From contig JALSPE010000050.1 in NCBI GenBank assembly GCA_026986085.1, positions 1-6,939 of the forward strand: a stretch of 6,939 nucleotides of DNA. Reading direction: 5' to 3'. Below are positions 5,971 through 6,939 of the stretch, piece after piece. The translations under genes were made by a program, and so were the position numbers. Position 1 is the first letter of the stretch, and each line of letters starts with the position of its first letter. A model generated the notes under the pieces. That model saw nothing but the letters and a program-made list of their open reading frames with translations. It did no database searches and was not told the DNA's origin. Source of the stretch: Campylobacteraceae bacterium. Lineage in GTDB: Bacteria; Campylobacterota; Campylobacteria; Campylobacterales; Sulfurovaceae.

Positions 5971-6579
5971 ATGGAGTATCCTAAATTTTATGATGAGGTA
6001 GAGCCATTTATACTATACGATAGTTTAAGTGATTTTTTAGGGGCAACAAAAGATGGAGAGGTGGAGATTAACTACTTAGATTGCGTTAAATTAGCATCTC
6101 ACTCTTGCCCAACAGTAGCAAGTAGCTTTGTTGCTACAAAAGTTGCACTCAAAGAGCTTTACAAAGATTCCACTCCACAAAGAGGAGCAATAAAAGTAGA
6201 GTTAAAAGAAGACAAAGAGAGTGGAGTAGCAGGAGTAATTGGCGCAGTTGCAGGTTACATTTGTGGTGCTAGTGATAATGGAGGCTTTACAGGAATAGGA
6301 GGCAACTTTAATAAAAGAGATCTGTTAAAGTTTGGGGCAAGTTCACTTAATGGATTAATTAAATTCACAAGATTAGATAACCAACAAGAGGTAACTATAA
6401 ATATAGATACATCAAAAGTTCCAGGAAATCCAAAGATGAAAGAGCTTATGCAAAAATCACTACAAGGAGCTGCAAGCAAAGATGAGAAAGAGGAGTTTCA
6501 AAAATTATGGCAAGAGAGAGTTGAGTATATTCTACTAAATAAAGAGAAGTGGCAAGAGATAGCTACAGTAGTAAATTAG
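5971..6579 (+). CDS. FmdE-family protein (orphan formylmethanofuran dehydrogenase subunit E-like), 202 aa
   Basis: The FmdE fold is named after the E subunit of methanogen formylmethanofuran dehydrogenase, but stand-alone bacterial copies occur without any methanofuran pathway and their function is not established. The signature lies at residues 37-50: D37, C38, then H44-S-C46-P-T-V-A, matching the His-x-Cys-Pro core proposed to bind metal. C98 follows in YICGASDNGGFTGIGG (96-111), a Gly-rich segment equivalent to the second conserved block. FTRLDN (132-137) and a charged helical tail (155-198) complete it. No zinc-finger tail is present and the length suits the short bacterial form. There is no signal peptide, so it is probably cytoplasmic. 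None of its neighbours are fmd/fwd genes. It is divergent from hemH and sits behind a CRP/FNR-like site, suggesting redox-responsive expression; a link to haem or metal handling is inference. Confidence 0.82.
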   Translation: MEYPKFYDEVEPFILYDSLSDFLGATKDGEVEINYLDCVKLASHSCPTVASSFVATKVALKELYKDSTPQRGAIKVELKEDKESGVAGVIGAVAGYICGASDNGGFTGIGGNFNKRDLLKFGASSLNGLIKFTRLDNQQEVTINIDTSKVPGNPKMKELMQKSLQGAASKDEKEEFQKLWQERVEYILLNKEKWQEIATVVN

Positions 6580-6623
6580 TTAGCTCTTAGCCCAAAAATT
6601 TGCTAAATTTAACAAATTTCAAT
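6580..6623. repeat. AT-rich near-palindrome after the FmdE-family gene
   Basis: Positions 6596-6619 form a 24-bp near-perfect palindrome: outer arms AAATTTG and CAAATTT, one C/A mismatch, and a self-complementary TAAATTTA centre. TTAGC (6587-6591) can also pair with GCTAA (6602-6606), an alternative stem followed by ATTT. Either could end transcription of the upstream gene weakly. No clean U-run follows. Confidence 0.4.
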
Positions 6624-6641
6624 GTGAGGTTAAAACCTCAC
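6624..6641. repeat. Perfect hairpin at the edge of the repeat array
   Basis: GTGAGGT-TAAA-ACCTCAC gives a 7-bp perfect stem with a 4-nt loop, much richer in GC than the AT-rich palindrome next to it. It is followed by TTCCAGTAAGG, which aligns with the CCAATAAG end of the array units, so it may be the worn 3' part of a further unit or the array boundary. There is no U-run, so a terminator role is weak. Confidence 0.5.
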
Positions 6642-6660
6642 TTCCAGTAAGGCAATGTAA

Positions 6661-6750
6661 GAGCACAAAGCGCGAGGGCACCACGCCAAGTGGATCTCAG
6701 TGACAGCGTAGTCAAACGGACTTATTCGTTTTGTGTCCAATAAGAAAAAA
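6661..6750. repeat. Array unit 1 (90 nt)
   Basis: The most diverged full unit. Core: GAG (6674-6676), N4, CCAC (6681-6684), loop GCCAA, GTGG (6690-6693), AT, CTC (6696-6698). The 3' part holds GGAC (6718-6721) and GTCC (6735-6738) with a 13-nt loop, and the competing arms CTTATT (6721-6726) and AATAAG (6739-6744). Confidence 0.7.
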
Positions 6751-6801
6751 GAGCGCGAGACCTCCACGCTGAAGGAAACTCAGAGTTGGCATCCAATCAA
6801 A
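6751..6801. repeat. Array unit 2, internally deleted (51 nt)
   Basis: Compared with unit 3 it lacks 7 nt between direct GCGC copies near its start, about 27 nt between CTCAG and TTGG, and 3 nt at its end. The 25-nt GAG...CTC core (6757-6781) is kept, with a 3-bp inner stem TCC/GGA (6763-6765 and 6774-6776). The TTGG-CAT-CCAA hairpin (6786-6796) is kept too. Confidence 0.65.
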
Positions 6802-6889
6802 GAGCGCAAAGCTCGAGAGCCCTCTGCTGAAGAGAACTCAGCGTTAGCGTAGTAAAACGGACTTGTTTGTTTGGCGTCCAATAAGGAAA
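6802..6889. repeat. Array unit 3 (88 nt)
   Basis: Core: GAG (6815-6817), N4, CTCT (6822-6825), loop GCTGA, AGAG (6831-6834), AA, CTC (6837-6839). An alternative stem is GCTGA/TCAGC (6826-6830, 6838-6842 region). The 3' part has GGAC (6859-6862), GTCC (6876-6879) and the TTGG-CGT-CCAA hairpin (6871-6881). Confidence 0.75.
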
Positions 6890-6939
6890 GAGCGCAAAGC
6901 GCGAGAGCCCTCTGCTGAAGAGAACTCAGCGTTAGCGTA
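6890..6939. repeat. Array unit 4 (first 50 nt, cut by window end)
   Basis: Matches the first 50 nt of unit 3 at 49 positions. The single difference (G instead of T at the twelfth base) restores a perfect GCGC-AAA-GCGC hairpin at 6892-6902. The near identity of units 3 and 4 implies recent duplication or homogenisation. Confidence 0.75.

Larger units (their letters stand above)
6661..6939. repeat. Imperfect tandem array of structured repeats, running off the window
   Basis: Four units, each starting GAGC(G/A)C, follow head to tail (90, 51, 88 and at least 50 nt). The full third unit is about 49% GC by hand count, well above the surrounding DNA. Each unit has a core GAG ... CTC spanning exactly 25 nt that folds as an outer 3-bp stem around an inner hairpin, and ends with a TTGG-N3-CCAA-like hairpin and AATAAG or AATCAA. 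Internal indels of 1, 7 and 27 nt destroy any shared reading frame, so the conservation is not protein-level. There are no unique spacers. I do not recognise the family. The strand of any transcript is unknown, and the array is cut by the window end. Confidence 0.75.

Noticed and set aside
6255..6479. 74-codon minus-strand frame
   Set aside because: It is wholly antisense to the FmdE-family gene, and its composition is that expected of a reverse shadow.
6661..6939. CRISPR array
   Set aside because: Units are imperfect, of unequal length (90, 51, 88) and contiguous, with no unique spacers between short identical repeats.
6661..6939. Integron attC sites, suggested by repeated GCGTTAGCG
   Set aside because: The core needs GTTRRRY paired with RYYYAAC. 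The repeat reads GTTAGCG, which breaks the RRR, and no partner core or cassette gene is present between units.
6661..6939. Protein-coding repeat, since one minus-strand frame stays open for about 30 codons in unit 4 to 3
   Set aside because: Indels of 1, 7 and 27 nt between units shift the frame and stops follow, so no frame is kept across units.

Overview
The window is AT-rich bacterial DNA with short intergenic gaps. Several promoters have the extended -10 form (TGn plus a TATAAT-like hexamer), usually with a weak -35. The gene set fits a free-living member of the Campylobacterota (Epsilonproteobacteria): a CPA2 antiporter with an NAD-binding regulatory domain, a thioredoxin-reductase-like flavoprotein without the CxxC pair, a ferrochelatase with Campylobacter-like C-terminal motifs, and an orphan FmdE-family protein. 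Genus cannot be fixed from this sequence alone.

Layout. 1-804 (-) is a putative outer-membrane lipoprotein, divergent from 961-2556 (+), a KefB-type cation/proton antiporter. 2730-2900 (+) is a 56-residue single-span membrane protein with a good ribosome binding site. It converges on 2911-3864 (-), an FqrB-like NAD(P)H flavoprotein, and one hairpin covers both stop codons. Upstream on the minus strand lies 3959-4570, a second lipoprotein that starts with TTG and has a near-consensus sigma-70 promoter. 4657-4917 (+) is a small charged helical protein that ends 3 bp from the convergent ferrochelatase gene hemH (4921-5856, -). hemH is divergent from the FmdE-family gene at 5971-6579 (+), and the gap between them carries a CRP/FNR-type palindrome placed at about -41.5 of the FmdE promoter.

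The last 360 bases (6580-6939) hold no gene. After two palindromes comes an imperfect tandem repeat array (6661 to the window end and probably beyond) at about 49% GC by hand count in one full unit, far above its surroundings. Four units of 90, 51, 88 and at least 50 nt share a hairpin core. The core spans exactly 25 nt in every unit, and its inner stem has changed by compensatory substitutions between units 1 and 3. This points to selection on RNA or single-stranded DNA structure, and it is the best candidate here for something undescribed. I do not recognise the family.

The protein genes are mostly independent housekeeping or envelope functions rather than one pathway. The one likely regulatory link is between hemH and the FmdE gene, through the shared CRP/FNR-like site.
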